Assembly (NCBI GenBank): GCA_029077775.1
Contig: JAQNCU010000061.1
Location: 1-11,233, forward strand
Source of the DNA: Acidocella sp.
Lineage (GTDB): Bacteria; Pseudomonadota; Alphaproteobacteria; Acetobacterales; Acetobacteraceae
Reading direction: 5' to 3'
DNA length: 11,233 nt
Within the stretch, counting starts at the first letter, position 1. Every line of letters begins with the position of its first letter. Under the pieces are notes generated by a model. That model saw only the letters and a list, made by a program, of their open reading frames with translations, had not been told where the DNA came from and searched no databases. Shown one piece after another: positions 1 to 6,503 of this stretch. Position numbers and translations under genes: made by a program.

Positions 1-402
1 TTAATTAGATGGTTTTTCGTATCGCGTTTATTAGTGTCTTGTAAATAATTTGATGCCGCTGATCACGAAAATGTGCCTATTGATTAATATTTGGCGGCTC
101 CATAAAATCCGTCAAAAATTCTCATTTTATAATAAAATCAGTGTATTTTTTGTGATTCATGACGCAAAAATCCTTACGGATATTGCACCAGACATGTAAA
201 ATTATGAACAATAATTTATCTTTTTTGTATATTTTTAAATTTAAATATATAAATTTGTAAATTTAATATGTGTGCTGAGGGTGTGCTTTCCGTCGCGCGG
301 ACAGGCTTTCGCCTGACTCGGCACATTTATTTTCTGATTATGGATATAAATCTGATTTTTAGATCACGGCGATCTTCCGCCGCGTTATGGCGGATGGCTG
401 TT
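1..402. other. AT-rich non-coding edge region
   Basis: No convincing gene lies here. By my count, bases 1-270 contain about 70 G or C, roughly 26 percent, against clearly GC-rich DNA from about 270 onward. The stretch 230-270 is almost pure A and T, with AAATTT repeated at 237-242, 251-256 and 259-264. A sigma70-like pair, TTGATT at 80-85 and TAAAAT at 103-108 with a 17-base spacer, is visible on the plus strand. In such AT-rich DNA this can easily be chance, and no plus-strand gene follows it. Bases 271-402 are the 3' flank of the ThDP enzyme gene and hold two short stems (302-306 with 311-315, and 367-371 with 378-382), neither followed by a T-run on the minus strand. The AT-rich part could be an intergenic promoter region, a bent or silenced region, or the edge of foreign DNA. 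Confidence 0.6.
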
Positions 403-2103
403 TCATGGCTCCGCGCTGATGATGATCTCAACGAGGTTGGCCATGCCGGATTTTATTCCTGCCTCGATTGCAGGTGCGATGTCTGCGGCGCGCTCAACCC
501 GGCGCGCGGGGATGCCCATCGACGTTGCCAAAGCAAGAAAATCGATAACGGGTTCGGTGATGTCCATGGCGATGAAGCGGTTACTCCGGCTGGAGAGATA
601 ATGCGCCTGGCCTTTCATGAAGTTTTTCAGGATGTTGTATTCACGGTTGTTCATCACCACAAACGTGACTGGCAATTTCTCATGCGCCGCGGTCCAGAGC
701 GCCTGGGGGGAGTAAAGGGCGGCACCGTCGCCCACCAGACAAACCACGGGCGCCCGCCCGAGGCCGAGTGAGCAGCCGACCGCAGCGGGCATGCCCCAGC
801 CCAACGCGCCGCCGCGCAGGAAGGAATATTGGGCCGCCGAGGCGCTGTTCAAAAAGCCGCGCAGATGCAAGGCGGTGGCGATGGCCTCATCGACGATGTG
901 GATATCGGGCCCGATGGCGCGCGCGGCCTGCTGGGCGGCAACCAGCGGGGTGATAACAGGCGCGTCCCATTGTGATCGCGCACGGGCAGCAAGCGCATCG
1001 CGCCGCGCAAGCTGGTCGCGGGCGGCTGTTTCCACCAGACCGGCATAATGGCGGGCACGACCGGCCGTGGCGGCTTTCAGCGACGGCAGCATGGCGTGCA
1101 GCGAGGCTTTGATGTCGCCCACCACGGAAAGCTCGGTACTATAAGTCCGCCCGAGATCGCGGACATCGGTGGACATTTGATAGACCACGCAATCTTCCGG
1201 GATGATCGGCCCGGCGGCGTACAGAATGGTGATGAGGGATTTGCCGCCGAGCGCAAAAATCGCGTCGTAATGCGTCAGGGTCGCGAAAATCTCAGCGCCC
1301 TTGCTCGGCATGTTCCCGGCCCAGAGCGGGTGCGCGGTGGGAAATGGCAAACAGGACGGCCAGGAGGAGCCATAGACCGGCGCGCCCAGCAGCTCGGCCA
1401 TTACCGCCACTTCGGGTGCGGCTTCGCTCGCGTACACCTCATCGCCCGCGATGATCGCGAGCCGTCCCGGCGGAATGGCGGCGAGGCGGTTTGCGAGTTC
1501 GGCCAGCGACCCGGCGATGGTCCGGCGGTCGATGACCGAGGGTGCGGCGATGCCGACATTGCTCATCTCCTCCATCACATCCATCGGCAGCGAGAGAAAC
1601 ACAGGCCCGGCCGGGGCGGCGCTGGCGTCATGAAAGGCGCGGCGGATGAGCACCGGAATCTGGTCGGCGTGGGCCACCTCCTGCGCCCATTTCACCGCTG
1701 GCCGGGCAATCTGCACGAGGTCGCCAAATAATAGCGGGTCGGTGATCGTATGGCGGGAATCCTGCTGTCCGGCGGTGACGACCAGGGGCGTCTGTGAGAC
1801 GCTGGCGTTCAGCAGATTGCCCATGCCATGGCCAAGCCCACCCGCGGTGTGCAGGTTGAGGAACCCGGGGCGGCGGGCGGCCTGGGCGTAGCCATCGGCC
1901 ATGGCAACCGCGCTGGCCTCCTGCAACGCCCAGATATACTGGATGTCTTGCGTACCGATCAGCGCGTCCATCAACGGTAGCTCGGTGGTGCCGGGGTTGC
2001 CGAACACATATTCCACCCCCTCACTGCGCAGAACTTCCAACAATACAGCAGCACCACGGCGGGTGTTGACGCCCTCAAGCGGGGTGATCGGGCTGGTGGA
2101 CAT
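403..2103 (-). CDS. ThDP-dependent decarboxylase, benzoylformate decarboxylase-like
   Basis: A 566-residue thiamine-diphosphate enzyme with the usual three-domain size. The N-terminal Pyr domain has a GNPGTTELP loop (residues 35-43), the catalytic Glu62 in ALQEASAVAMADGYAQ, and NLHTAGG with His85. The C-terminal PP domain carries the ThDP/Mg motif, from GDG at 458-460 to NN at 485-486. The N-terminal half resembles Pseudomonas benzoylformate decarboxylase (MdlC) more than acetolactate synthase. However, the position of that enzyme's Ser26 is Thr39, and the expected His281 position (around residue 290, after FALGG) is not histidine. The substrate is therefore likely a 2-oxo acid other than benzoylformate, which is inference. 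The start is supported by AAGGA nine bases upstream of the ATG. The protein is probably cytoplasmic, as no signal peptide is seen. The gene is separated from the upstream operon by two hairpins and an insertion sequence, so it is probably its own transcription unit. The ThDP family is near certain and the substrate is not. Confidence 0.85.
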   Translation of the reverse strand: MSTSPITPLEGVNTRRGAAVLLEVLRSEGVEYVFGNPGTTELPLMDALIGTQDIQYIWALQEASAVAMADGYAQAARRPGFLNLHTAGGLGHGMGNLLNASVSQTPLVVTAGQQDSRHTITDPLLFGDLVQIARPAVKWAQEVAHADQIPVLIRRAFHDASAAPAGPVFLSLPMDVMEEMSNVGIAAPSVIDRRTIAGSLAELANRLAAIPPGRLAIIAGDEVYASEAAPEVAVMAELLGAPVYGSSWPSCLPFPTAHPLWAGNMPSKGAEIFATLTHYDAIFALGGKSLITILYAAGPIIPEDCVVYQMSTDVRDLGRTYSTELSVVGDIKASLHAMLPSLKAATAGRARHYAGLVETAARDQLARRDALAARARSQWDAPVITPLVAAQQAARAIGPDIHIVDEAIATALHLRGFLNSASAAQYSFLRGGALGWGMPAAVGCSLGLGRAPVVCLVGDGAALYSPQALWTAAHEKLPVTFVVMNNREYNILKNFMKGQAHYLSSRSNRFIAMDITEPVIDFLALATSMGIPARRVERAADIAPAIEAGIKSGMANLVEIIISAEP

Positions 2104-2283
2104 GCGAAGCGTTCCTTAAAGGCGAAGGCCATCGATCCGCGCAGTCTGGCAGTCTGTTCACCGATGGCAACGCGGATTTGGGCCTGACCCGTAATTCGCA
2201 ACGAAACAACCGCGCGCGGCGATGGCCGGTTTTGAAAATGTCGCGCCGCGCACCCCGGGTAGCGAGATTATTTTTTACCTTGG

Positions 2284-2363
2284 AGATATAGACCCGGATG
2301 ATCCTTGATCGAATCGCTTTGCTATCCGATCAAGGATCTGAATCCGGCTCTACCGAAATATCT
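2284..2363. repeat. Large imperfect hairpin beside the insertion sequence
   Basis: An 80-base dyad lies upstream of the ThDP enzyme gene. The core is a perfect 12-bp inverted repeat, GATCCTTGATCG at 2300-2311 pairing with 2327-2338 around a 15-base loop. It continues with CCGGAT (2294-2299) pairing with ATCCGG (2342-2347) across a 3-base bulge, then AGA with TCT, and then AGATAT (2284-2289) with ATATCT (2358-2363) across a bulge. Its right edge overlaps the CTAG (2362-2365) at which the IS is inserted. It is not followed by a T-run on either strand, so a simple intrinsic terminator is unlikely. It could be a structured leader, a palindromic repeat element or a protein site. Confidence 0.6.
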
Positions 2364-2365
2364 AG
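2362..2365. repeat. Target-site duplication CTAG, left copy
   Basis: CTAG lies directly outside the left terminal repeat of the IS and is matched by CTAG at 3813-3816 on the right. A 4-base duplication is plausible for this element. Because CTAG is itself palindromic, the four bases could instead be counted as part of the inverted repeats. Confidence 0.6.
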
Positions 2366-2381
2366 GAGCCCGTCCTTGTAA
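2366..2381 (+). repeat. IS left terminal inverted repeat
   Basis: The sequence begins GAGCCCGTCC and ends GTAA. It pairs with 3797-3812 on the opposite strand at 12 of 16 positions, with mismatches at positions 5, 6, 11 and 12. This regular mismatch spacing leaves three matching blocks of four bases. Confidence 0.65.
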
Positions 2382-2437
2382 TCATTGTGGTTGATTTGAC
2401 CTCGTGATCAGCGGCTGTGGTGGCATGTGGCCTGGCC

Positions 2438-3748
2438 TTATGTCGTGAGTTTTGCGAGGTTGTGGGCGGTGCAGATGAGTGCCCATTCGGCCTTCACCTT
2501 GTTGATGCCGCGCAGGAGGAATTGTCGGAAGCCTCTGGCCTGCTTGATGTGTCCGAATATGGGTTCGACGGTGTATTTTCGGATGCGATAACGGCTTTGA
2601 TGCCCGCCTTTTCGGAGTCTGGCGCGCATGGCCCGCACCAGTCTGCCGCCCTTTTTGCCACCGCCTGGTTTGCTGGCACGCCCCGCCGCCACATAGCCGC
2701 GAACCACGCGCGCGTTAAGGCCCTCGAGATTGGCTTCTGAACAAAAGCCGTTATCGGCGGAGACTTCGTTTGGCATCTCGCCGGTATTGGCCTTGATCGT
2801 ATCGAGCAGCGCCAGCAGGGCGTCCTGATCGGAGCCGTTGTTGGTGAGGCGATGCGCCACGATGATCTGCGCGTCGGCATCGACCGCGGCCTGCGCATTA
2901 TACGCCTGGATGAAGCCGTCACGGCCTTTCATGATCCGGCTTTCCGGATCGGTGAAATTGCGCTGCGCCTTGGGTTTTGGTTTGCCGGGCTCGTGTTTTG
3001 GCAACCGGCCCGGACGCGGCTTCGGCGCGCCATCTGGGGTTGTTGGCGTTGGCGGCCGCGCCGCTGCAGCGCCGCGGGCTTCGGCTTCAAGCTCGGCCTT
3101 GGCAGCGCGTATGCGCGCCAGCCGCGCCTGCTTGGTCACCATCCAGCCGGGCGGTTCGTCACCGCGGCGCGTGGCACCGTGCGCGGCATCTTCGGCCGTA
3201 TCCTCGGCTGCGGCGCGCGCCAGCCACTCGTCCACCTCGCGGGTAAGCGCCGCCTCTGCTTCAACCATGCGGGCGTAGCTCATCGCCTTATGCTTGGAGG
3301 CGTTGGCTTTAATCTTGGTGCCGTCAACGGCGACATGATCCAGCCCGGCCAGACCCGCCTTGCGGCATAGCGCCAGCACCTGCACGAACAGACCGGCCAA
3401 CGCTTCAAGATGGCGCCGGCGGAATTCGCTGATGGTGCGGAAATCCGGCTGATTGAGCGCGGTCACCGCCTGGAAATCCAACCGCTCCTCGCAACCGCGC
3501 GCAATCCGGCGCGATGAATAAACGCCGCTACGATAGGCGTAGAGCAGCAGGGCGACCATCATCGCCGGATGATACGGCGGATAGCCCCTCACCTCCGTGT
3601 AGGCACCCATGATCACGGAAAGATCCAGCTCTTCACTTACCAGATCGCGAATAAGATGAGCCGGATGACCGGCAGGGACAAAGTCCGCAACCGACGGCGG
3701 AAGCAGCCAGACCTCATCGGTCTTCCAAGGACGAAACACTTTGCTCAT
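2438..3748 (-). CDS. IS1182-family transposase (DDE)
   Basis: A 436-residue DDE transposase that moves the surrounding IS. The N-terminal part has the family's opening (FVPAGHPAHLIRDLV at 23-37, RGYPPYHPAMMVALLLYAY at 54-72), the DUF772-type domain of IS5/IS1182 transposases. Likely catalytic residues are Asp142 in VAVDGTKIKANAS, Asp332 in VSADNGFCSEANLE, and Glu395 in RKYTVEPIFGHIKQARGF. A charged, Ala/Glu-rich and then Pro/Lys-rich linker (about 162-262) precedes NFTDPESRIMK (264-274), as is usual for the family. The C-terminus ends in the expected ALICTAHNLAKL segment. The frame is intact with all three acidic residues, so the protein may be active. It is slightly short for the family but not obviously truncated. 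No strong ribosome binding site precedes the ATG. Confidence 0.93.
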   Translation of the reverse strand: MSKVFRPWKTDEVWLLPPSVADFVPAGHPAHLIRDLVSEELDLSVIMGAYTEVRGYPPYHPAMMVALLLYAYRSGVYSSRRIARGCEERLDFQAVTALNQPDFRTISEFRRRHLEALAGLFVQVLALCRKAGLAGLDHVAVDGTKIKANASKHKAMSYARMVEAEAALTREVDEWLARAAAEDTAEDAAHGATRRGDEPPGWMVTKQARLARIRAAKAELEAEARGAAAARPPTPTTPDGAPKPRPGRLPKHEPGKPKPKAQRNFTDPESRIMKGRDGFIQAYNAQAAVDADAQIIVAHRLTNNGSDQDALLALLDTIKANTGEMPNEVSADNGFCSEANLEGLNARVVRGYVAAGRASKPGGGKKGGRLVRAMRARLRKGGHQSRYRIRKYTVEPIFGHIKQARGFRQFLLRGINKVKAEWALICTAHNLAKLTT

Positions 3749-3796
3749 CAGAAAAGAGAATCACGCCAAGACCGTATTGTCGAGACAATTCAGCCG

Positions 3797-3812
3797 TTAC
3801 CGGGACACGCTC
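3797..3812 (-). repeat. IS right terminal inverted repeat
   Basis: On the minus strand it begins GAGCGTGTCC and ends GTAA, the partner of 2366-2381. It lies on the transposase 5' side, and CTAG follows immediately at 3813-3816. Confidence 0.65.
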
Positions 3813-3878
3813 CTAGAGGGCGATTCAGACTCCAGGTTCGCTCGCAAAACGAGCGGACCTAGAGTCATCGCGCTCTAG
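3813..3878 (-). terminator. Large stem-loop ending the operon, possible terminator
   Basis: A 66-base hairpin begins six bases after the VOC stop codon. The inner stem GGTTCGCTCG (3834-3843) pairs with CGAGCGGACC (3849-3858) around a CAAAA loop, allowing one G-T pair. It extends through GACTC/GAGTC with one mismatch and then, across small bulges, through GCGA/TCGC and CTAGAG/CTCTAG at its base. The position directly after the last operon gene suggests a terminator or mRNA 3' protector. No T-run follows on the minus strand, because the IS now starts there. The presumed pre-insertion continuation (ATATTTC) is only weakly U-rich, so intrinsic termination is unproven. The left base is one of the two CTAG tetramers flanking the IS. 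Confidence 0.5.
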
Positions 3879-3884
3879 GCGCGG

Positions 3885-4688
3885 TTATGCAGGCTCCAGG
3901 ATCACGATGCGGCCATCCGGGTCGCGCAGCATGACGGGGTTATCTACCGTGGCGGCAAAAACCAGACGGTCGGCGGCGATGTCAGCAAAGCCGGGCGGCG
4001 GCAGCTTCTGGGGCAGCTTGTTGCGGTAGTGCAAAAGCTCCAGATGCGGCGCGGGATGCGGCGGACGCATTGCGATGACATCGATGGTGACATGATCCAG
4101 CCCGTCCAGCCTGTCTTGTTCCGGACCGTGATTGACCTGCCGGGCCGATAAAATCAGGTCGAGCCCGGTGTAAAAGGCAAGGCTGCGCGCAAGGTCGCCG
4201 ATACTGATGGCGGCATGGTCATAACCCGGCACCGGGGCTGCCGTGCCGCGTGCGGCAGACGGCTCGAGAAGCTCCAGCGGGTGGCCTGATGGGTCACGGA
4301 ATTTGAAGGCGGTAACCCCGCCGGACCGTGCGGGCAAAACCTGCGGGCCACCGCGCGAGATCGGGATCGCACTTTGCCCCATCGCCCGGGCGTAGTCCGC
4401 CGCAATATCGGCGGAAAGGATCGCGATATGCTGGAAATAAAGCGCCTGAGCGCTGGCCTCGGTTGGATAAAGCGCGCCCGGCGGGTCGCATTGCGTGAGT
4501 TCGATCTCCTGCGCGCCGAGACGAAGCCTCCGGCCACAAACCCTATTGAGCCCCAACAATGCGGCCAGTTGTGGATTGTCATAAGGCACGCCGGATGGCT
4601 GGAAGCCGAGCGCGCGGATGTAGAAACCAGCGGTGCTGGCCACATCAACCACATTGCGCGCTAGCCGCCGCAGCCCGATGATGCTCAC
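3885..4688 (-). CDS. VOC family protein with two glyoxalase/dioxygenase-like domains
   Basis: A 267-residue protein of two vicinal-oxygen-chelate halves. The first half (about 3-145) has QHIAIL with His87 and the typical FRDPSGHPLELLEP ending with His136 and Glu139. The second half (about 155-267) has GYDHAAISIGDL with His158, HLELLHY with Glu217, and the closing LRDPDGRIVILEP with Glu265. These fit VOC metal-ligand positions, and a paired arrangement is usual in extradiol-dioxygenase-like and glyoxalase-like members. The reaction cannot be named. The start is GTG and overlaps the restored stop of the lactonase by four bases (GTGA), which implies translational coupling and explains the missing Shine-Dalgarno. 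It is the last gene of the operon and is followed by a large hairpin. No signal peptide is seen, so it is presumably cytoplasmic. Confidence 0.83.
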   Translation of the reverse strand: MSIIGLRRLARNVVDVASTAGFYIRALGFQPSGVPYDNPQLAALLGLNRVCGRRLRLGAQEIELTQCDPPGALYPTEASAQALYFQHIAILSADIAADYARAMGQSAIPISRGGPQVLPARSGGVTAFKFRDPSGHPLELLEPSAARGTAAPVPGYDHAAISIGDLARSLAFYTGLDLILSARQVNHGPEQDRLDGLDHVTIDVIAMRPPHPAPHLELLHYRNKLPQKLPPPGFADIAADRLVFAATVDNPVMLRDPDGRIVILEPA

Positions 4689-5616
4689 GGGCAGGGCACG
4701 CCGCGAACATTGGTGTAGACGGCGTACAAGTCTGTGCCCGCGCAGATGAACAAGCGGCTGTTATGGCGGCCACCAACGGCAAGGTTCGAGACCACTGAGG
4801 GAACCAGGATTTACCCAGCAATTCACCCGTGGGCGCGAAACAATGCACGCCATCGGCCGCACTCGCCCAGAGATTGCCGCTCTCGTCACAGCCTATGCCA
4901 TCGGCAGCACCCGATGTGACGGCGGCGAAGACCCGACTATGGCACAGGCTTTCACCATCCGGGCTGAGGTCGAAAACGCGGATATGACAGGACGGCGCGG
5001 CAACAAAGGGGGGCCCCGTTTCCGTGATATAGAGCCGGGTTTCATCGGGCGAGAAACACAGCCCGTTCGGCCCTGTGAAATCATCCGCGACCATGCTTAA
5101 CTGCCCGGCCTCACTCAGCCGGTAGACCGCCGCGGGGCGCTCTGATGTTTGTTTACCACCCTCATAGTCGGTGCTGATCCCATAGGTCGGGTCGGTGAAC
5201 CATATCGAGCCATCGGATTTCACAACAACATCATTTGGTGAATTCAGGCGCCGCCCGTCATATTGTGCCGTGAGGGTGGTGATGCTGCCGTCAATTTCGG
5301 TACGCAACACACTGCGCGCCTGGTGGGAGCAGCCGATCAGGCGGCCCTGGCGGTCGCGGGTCTGGCCGTTGATGTAGCCCGATGGCGCGCGGAAGATCGT
5401 GGTTGCGTCCTCGGTCCATCGCAAAATGCGGTTATTGGGGATGTCTGAGACCAGCAGACATTGATGGTCGGCAAACCATACCGGCCCCTCGGCCCAGCGC
5501 AGCCCGCCCGCGAGGTGTTCAAGCCGGGCATTGGGCAGAACCATGGTGAGAAAACGGTCATCGGCGACGACACAGCCGGGCCTTAAGCCCGGATCAATCT
5601 GAGTGTTATCTGAAAT
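4685..5616 (-). CDS. SMP-30/gluconolactonase family lactonase, 3' frameshift, probable ATT start
   Basis: A six-bladed propeller lactonase expected to hydrolyse a sugar lactone such as gluconolactone. Numbered from the ATG at 5544, the metal ligands are Glu19 (RWAEGPVWF), Asn104 (SPNDVVV), Asn160 (TGPNGLCFSP) and Asp215 (AADGIGCD), all present. After Gly244-Lys245 the open frame runs into unrelated sequence (stop at 4645). One extra A in the AAA at 4810-4812 restores family-like VSNLAVGGRHNSRLFICAGT and a TGA at 4685-4687 overlapping the GTG of the VOC gene. The family N-terminus also extends upstream of 5544, through DDRFLTMVLPNARLEHL, to an ATT at 5614-5616 preceded by AGGAG. The 932 bases plus one make exactly 311 codons (310 residues), a normal length. 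As written the protein would lose its last propeller strands. The family is certain, while start and functionality are doubtful. Confidence 0.8.
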
Positions 5617-6040
5617 GTCCGGGCTCCTGTACAGGCGGCCTGTGCAATTGCACGGTCATCAGCACCGCTGGTTGGTCGCCAATGGTGCCGGAGCGATGGC
5701 CGAAACGGCCAGCCGCGTCCGGGCGGCAATTCTGATCCTCACCCAACGATATCTCGCCGGGGCCGAAGCTGATGCGCGTACCGTCCATCGCCTCGACCCA
5801 CCAGGCGCCGGATAACGGGACGATCCATTGCGGGGCCGGGTTTTCATGCCACGACCCCACCCAGCCGACGGGCTGCACGGTGAACACGATTGTCGAGTCG
5901 CCGCGCGGCTGCGCGTTGTTCCACTGCGCGGCGGCATTGCCGACATGGTGCAGCGTGAATTGGTCCAGCACGCATTTGCTGTGGCGGCTGATGCCGTGTG
6001 TGTCCGTCCAGAGATGCCAGTAGAATAATTGGGGCGGCAT
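5606..6040 (-). CDS. Small cupin-fold protein
   Basis: A 144-residue protein with a single double-stranded beta-helix region. The segment from GSWHENPAPQWIVPLSGAWW (62-81) to SFGPGEISLGED (91-102) and GHRSGTIGDQPAVLMTVQL (114-132) reads as a cupin. The canonical HxH...E of motif 1 is incomplete: His65 and His115 are present, but the usual second histidine and glutamate are not obvious, so metal binding is uncertain. The start was chosen at 6040 because AGGAG stands five bases upstream. A longer in-frame extension to 6166 would overlap the DoxX gene and has a low-complexity, Arg/His/Pro-rich shadow composition. The gene begins eight bases after the DoxX stop and overlaps the probable lactonase start. 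Its role is unknown. It could be an isomerase, a small-molecule binder or an accessory of the sugar-oxidising genes. Confidence 0.68.
   Translation of the reverse strand: MPPQLFYWHLWTDTHGISRHSKCVLDQFTLHHVGNAAAQWNNAQPRGDSTIVFTVQPVGWVGSWHENPAPQWIVPLSGAWWVEAMDGTRISFGPGEISLGEDQNCRPDAAGRFGHRSGTIGDQPAVLMTVQLHRPPVQEPGHFR
5614..5628 (-). promoter_or_regulatory. Ribosome binding site before a probable AUU start
   Basis: On the minus strand AGGAG (5624-5628) lies seven bases before ATT (5614-5616). The reading frame from this ATT is MSDNTQIDPGLRP and continues without a stop into the lactonase. No ATG, GTG or TTG exists in this frame between the ATT and the ATG at 5544, and that ATG has no Shine-Dalgarno. 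The ATT falls in the end of the cupin gene, giving an 11-base overlap like the other coupled junctions of this operon. It could also be a mutated or misread ATG. Confidence 0.55.
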
Positions 6041-6048
6041 GCGCACTC

Positions 6049-6498
6049 CTATGGATGGGAGATGGTGGCGGCCGGGGCGGGCATGGCGGTGATGGCGGGT
6101 GGGGAAGCGCCGAGCACCACGAAAAGCAGCCCACCAGCCAGCCCGAAATTCTTCAGGAAATCCCAAAAATGTGAGCGCGCCACGCTGTCATCCGGTGCCC
6201 AGAAATCCGGGAAGGCCCAGAATTGATGATAGAGAACCGCCGTGACGGCGCAAAACCCGGCAAGAATAAAGGCGGCGATGCGGGCATGCCACAGGGCGAT
6301 GATGCACACGGGGGTGATGAACTCCACCGCCATGCCGAGCACCAGCAGCAGCGCAGGCGCTGGCAGAACCGAGGAGCTGGCTTGTTTGTAAGCCGATTTC
6401 CAATGCAGAATTTTATCAAGCCCGCTGAAGGGAAACATCGCGACCAGCCCGGTTCGTGCGGCCAATGGCAGAAGGACAAGGTAAATCCAGGTGAGCAT
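6049..6498 (-). CDS. DoxX-like integral membrane protein
   Basis: A 149-residue protein with four predicted membrane segments at roughly 3-22, 46-70, 72-94 and 114-132. The segment GLVAMFPFSGLDKILHW (17-33) between the first two resembles the DoxX motif of small-residue helix followed by FxxxGxxKl. DoxX-type proteins are inner-membrane proteins, in some cases linked to quinone-coupled oxidation. Most family members, probably including this one, have no known reaction. It lies five bases after the GMC oxidoreductase stop and eight before the cupin, so co-expression with the GMC enzyme is likely. A membrane anchoring or electron-transfer role for that enzyme is inference only. The start has only a weak GAGG 11 bases upstream and may depend on coupling. 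The C-terminus is Ala/Pro-rich. Confidence 0.72.
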   Translation of the reverse strand: MLTWIYLVLLPLAARTGLVAMFPFSGLDKILHWKSAYKQASSSVLPAPALLLVLGMAVEFITPVCIIALWHARIAAFILAGFCAVTAVLYHQFWAFPDFWAPDDSVARSHFWDFLKNFGLAGGLLFVVLGASPPAITAMPAPAATISHP

Positions 6499-6503
6499 TA
6501 GGT

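Larger units (their letters stand above)
2366..3812 (-). mobile_element. IS1182-family insertion sequence, about 1.45 kb, apparently complete
   Basis: The element is defined by imperfect 16-base terminal inverted repeats, 2366-2381 (starting GAGCCCGTCC) and 3797-3812 (reverse complement starting GAGCGTGTCC). They match at 12 of 16 positions, and identical CTAG tetramers lie outside each end. It contains a single uninterrupted transposase gene on the minus strand, with about 70 bases of non-coding DNA on the left and about 65 on the right. It sits in the intergenic space between the VOC gene and the ThDP enzyme gene, between two large hairpins, and disrupts no coding sequence. An intact transposase and clean ends suggest recent insertion. 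I cannot tell whether other copies exist in the genome. Confidence 0.8.

Noticed and set aside
80..108. Sigma70-like TTGATT-17-TAAAAT on the plus strand
   Set aside because: It lies in very AT-rich DNA, where such matches are expected by chance, and no plus-strand gene follows.
367..382. Small GC stem after the ThDP gene stop as a terminator
   Set aside because: It is only five pairs and not followed by a T-run on the minus strand.
268..771. Plus-strand open frame starting in the AT-rich edge
   Set aside because: Most of it is antisense to the 3' half of the ThDP gene, with no domain and no Shine-Dalgarno.
1048..1731. Long plus-strand open frame of 227 codons inside the ThDP enzyme gene
   Set aside because: It is antisense to a well-supported gene, has Arg/Gly/His-rich composition typical of a GC-rich shadow frame, and shows no recognisable domain.
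3813..3878. Hairpin as an integron attC site
   Set aside because: I could not find the attC core pattern, there is no integrase or cassette array, and the neighbouring genes are an operon with overlaps.
6041..6166. 42-residue N-terminal extension of the cupin
   Set aside because: It overlaps the DoxX C-terminus and is Arg/His/Pro-rich, whereas AGGAG supports the start at 6040.
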